A DNA stretch of 5,853 bases from a bacterium (GTDB lineage Bacteria; Sumerlaeota; Sumerlaeia; MVZB01). The stretch's first letter is position 1, and each line of letters starts with the position of its first letter. Location of the stretch: positions 1 through 5,853 of the forward strand of contig JAMCWS010000045.1 of the NCBI GenBank assembly GCA_023480605.1, given 5' to 3'. The notes below the pieces were generated by a model that was not told where the DNA came from, searched no databases, and was given only the letters and a program-made list of their open reading frames with translations. Shown one piece after another: positions 5,596-5,853 of the stretch. Made by a program: the position numbers and the translations under genes.

Positions 5596-5853
5596 ATGAT
5601 CTACCATCAAAGCTTCCAAAAGACGCGTGGCCCGCGGTTTGGGCTGCGCTTCATCCTGCTGGGCCTTGCGGTCGCCGGCCTGATGACCGCCGCAAGCTTC
5701 CCGGCACGCGCCCAGGGAACCGGCGCCATCCACGGCCATGTCACCGACGCCGCCGGCGGAGGGCCCCTGGCCGACGTCTTCGTCTTCACAGTCTTTCAAC
5801 TGGGTCCGCCGGGCTCGATGATGCCGGTGCACATCATTTCCGCTCGCACCGAC
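5596..5853 (+). CDS. Exported protein with carboxypeptidase-regulatory-like domain, N-terminal part
   Basis: Partial: 86 codons from ATG 5596 to the right edge with no stop. Residues 1-39 form a clear Sec signal peptide: a basic n-region (Lys9, Arg11, Arg14, Arg18), a hydrophobic core FILLGLAVAGLM (19-30) and an AxA site (Ala37-Arg-Ala39) before QG. The mature protein opens with GAIHGHVTDAAGGGPLADVFVFT (broken here as GAIHGHVTDAAG at 43-54 and PLADVFVFT after it), the typical opening strand and turn of the CarboxypepD_reg/Ig-like beta-sandwich found at the N-termini of outer-membrane, surface and secreted proteins. What follows that domain is outside the window, so function is open. The ribosome site is weak (GGA 8 nt before the ATG). 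It lies opposite the symporter gene and is probably served by its own promoter. Confidence 0.8.
   Translation, partial: MIYHQSFQKTRGPRFGLRFILLGLAVAGLMTAASFPARAQGTGAIHGHVTDAAGGGPLADVFVFTVFQLGPPGSMMPVHIISARTD

Noticed and set aside
1..5853. Search for CRISPR arrays, tRNA or rRNA genes, and insertion sequences
   Set aside because: No regularly spaced identical repeats, no cloverleaf-like or rRNA-like conserved strings, and no transposase or integrase were seen by eye on either strand.

Overview
The window is GC-rich bacterial DNA whose coding regions are packed with GCC/CGC/GGC codons. It carries five minus-strand genes and one plus-strand gene that runs off the right edge. The gene content (secreted glycosidase-like protein beside a sodium:solute symporter, exported protein with a carboxypeptidase-regulatory-like domain, DegS-like protease) suggests a free-living, probably Gram-negative, heterotroph. 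Two of the gene gaps hold relics of degenerate intergenic repeats of a kind I associate with large environmental genomes. I cannot name the phylum from this window alone.

Reading the minus strand in transcription order: (1) 5152-3893, an SSS-family sodium:solute symporter; (2) 3772-2450, a predicted exported TIM-barrel glycoside hydrolase-like protein with a DEP motif, 120 nt downstream and probably co-transcribed; (3) a 406-nt gene-free stretch (2449-2044), lower in GC and made largely of decayed repeats; (4) 2043-1639, a small single-TM protein of unknown function; (5) 1507-263, a membrane-anchored trypsin-like HtrA/DegS-type protease with one PDZ domain; (6) 260-1, the N-terminal part of an M24B Xaa-Pro peptidase, starting 2 nt after the htrA stop. 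On the plus strand, 5596-5853 begins an exported protein with a CarboxypepD_reg-like domain. It is divergent from the symporter across a 443-nt intergenic region with a promoter-like sequence and an operator-like inverted repeat.

Two functional modules are visible. Symporter plus glycosidase looks like a small carbohydrate-release-and-uptake pair, with hydrolysis outside the cytoplasm and Na+-coupled import of the product. TM protein plus HtrA plus Xaa-Pro peptidase looks like an envelope-proteolysis or peptide-turnover cluster. Neither is an obviously new system. The points most worth checking are the operator-like palindrome upstream of 5596, the missing canonical nucleophile in the glycosidase-like protein, the unexplained 134-aa partner of HtrA, and the degenerate repeats in the two intergenic regions.
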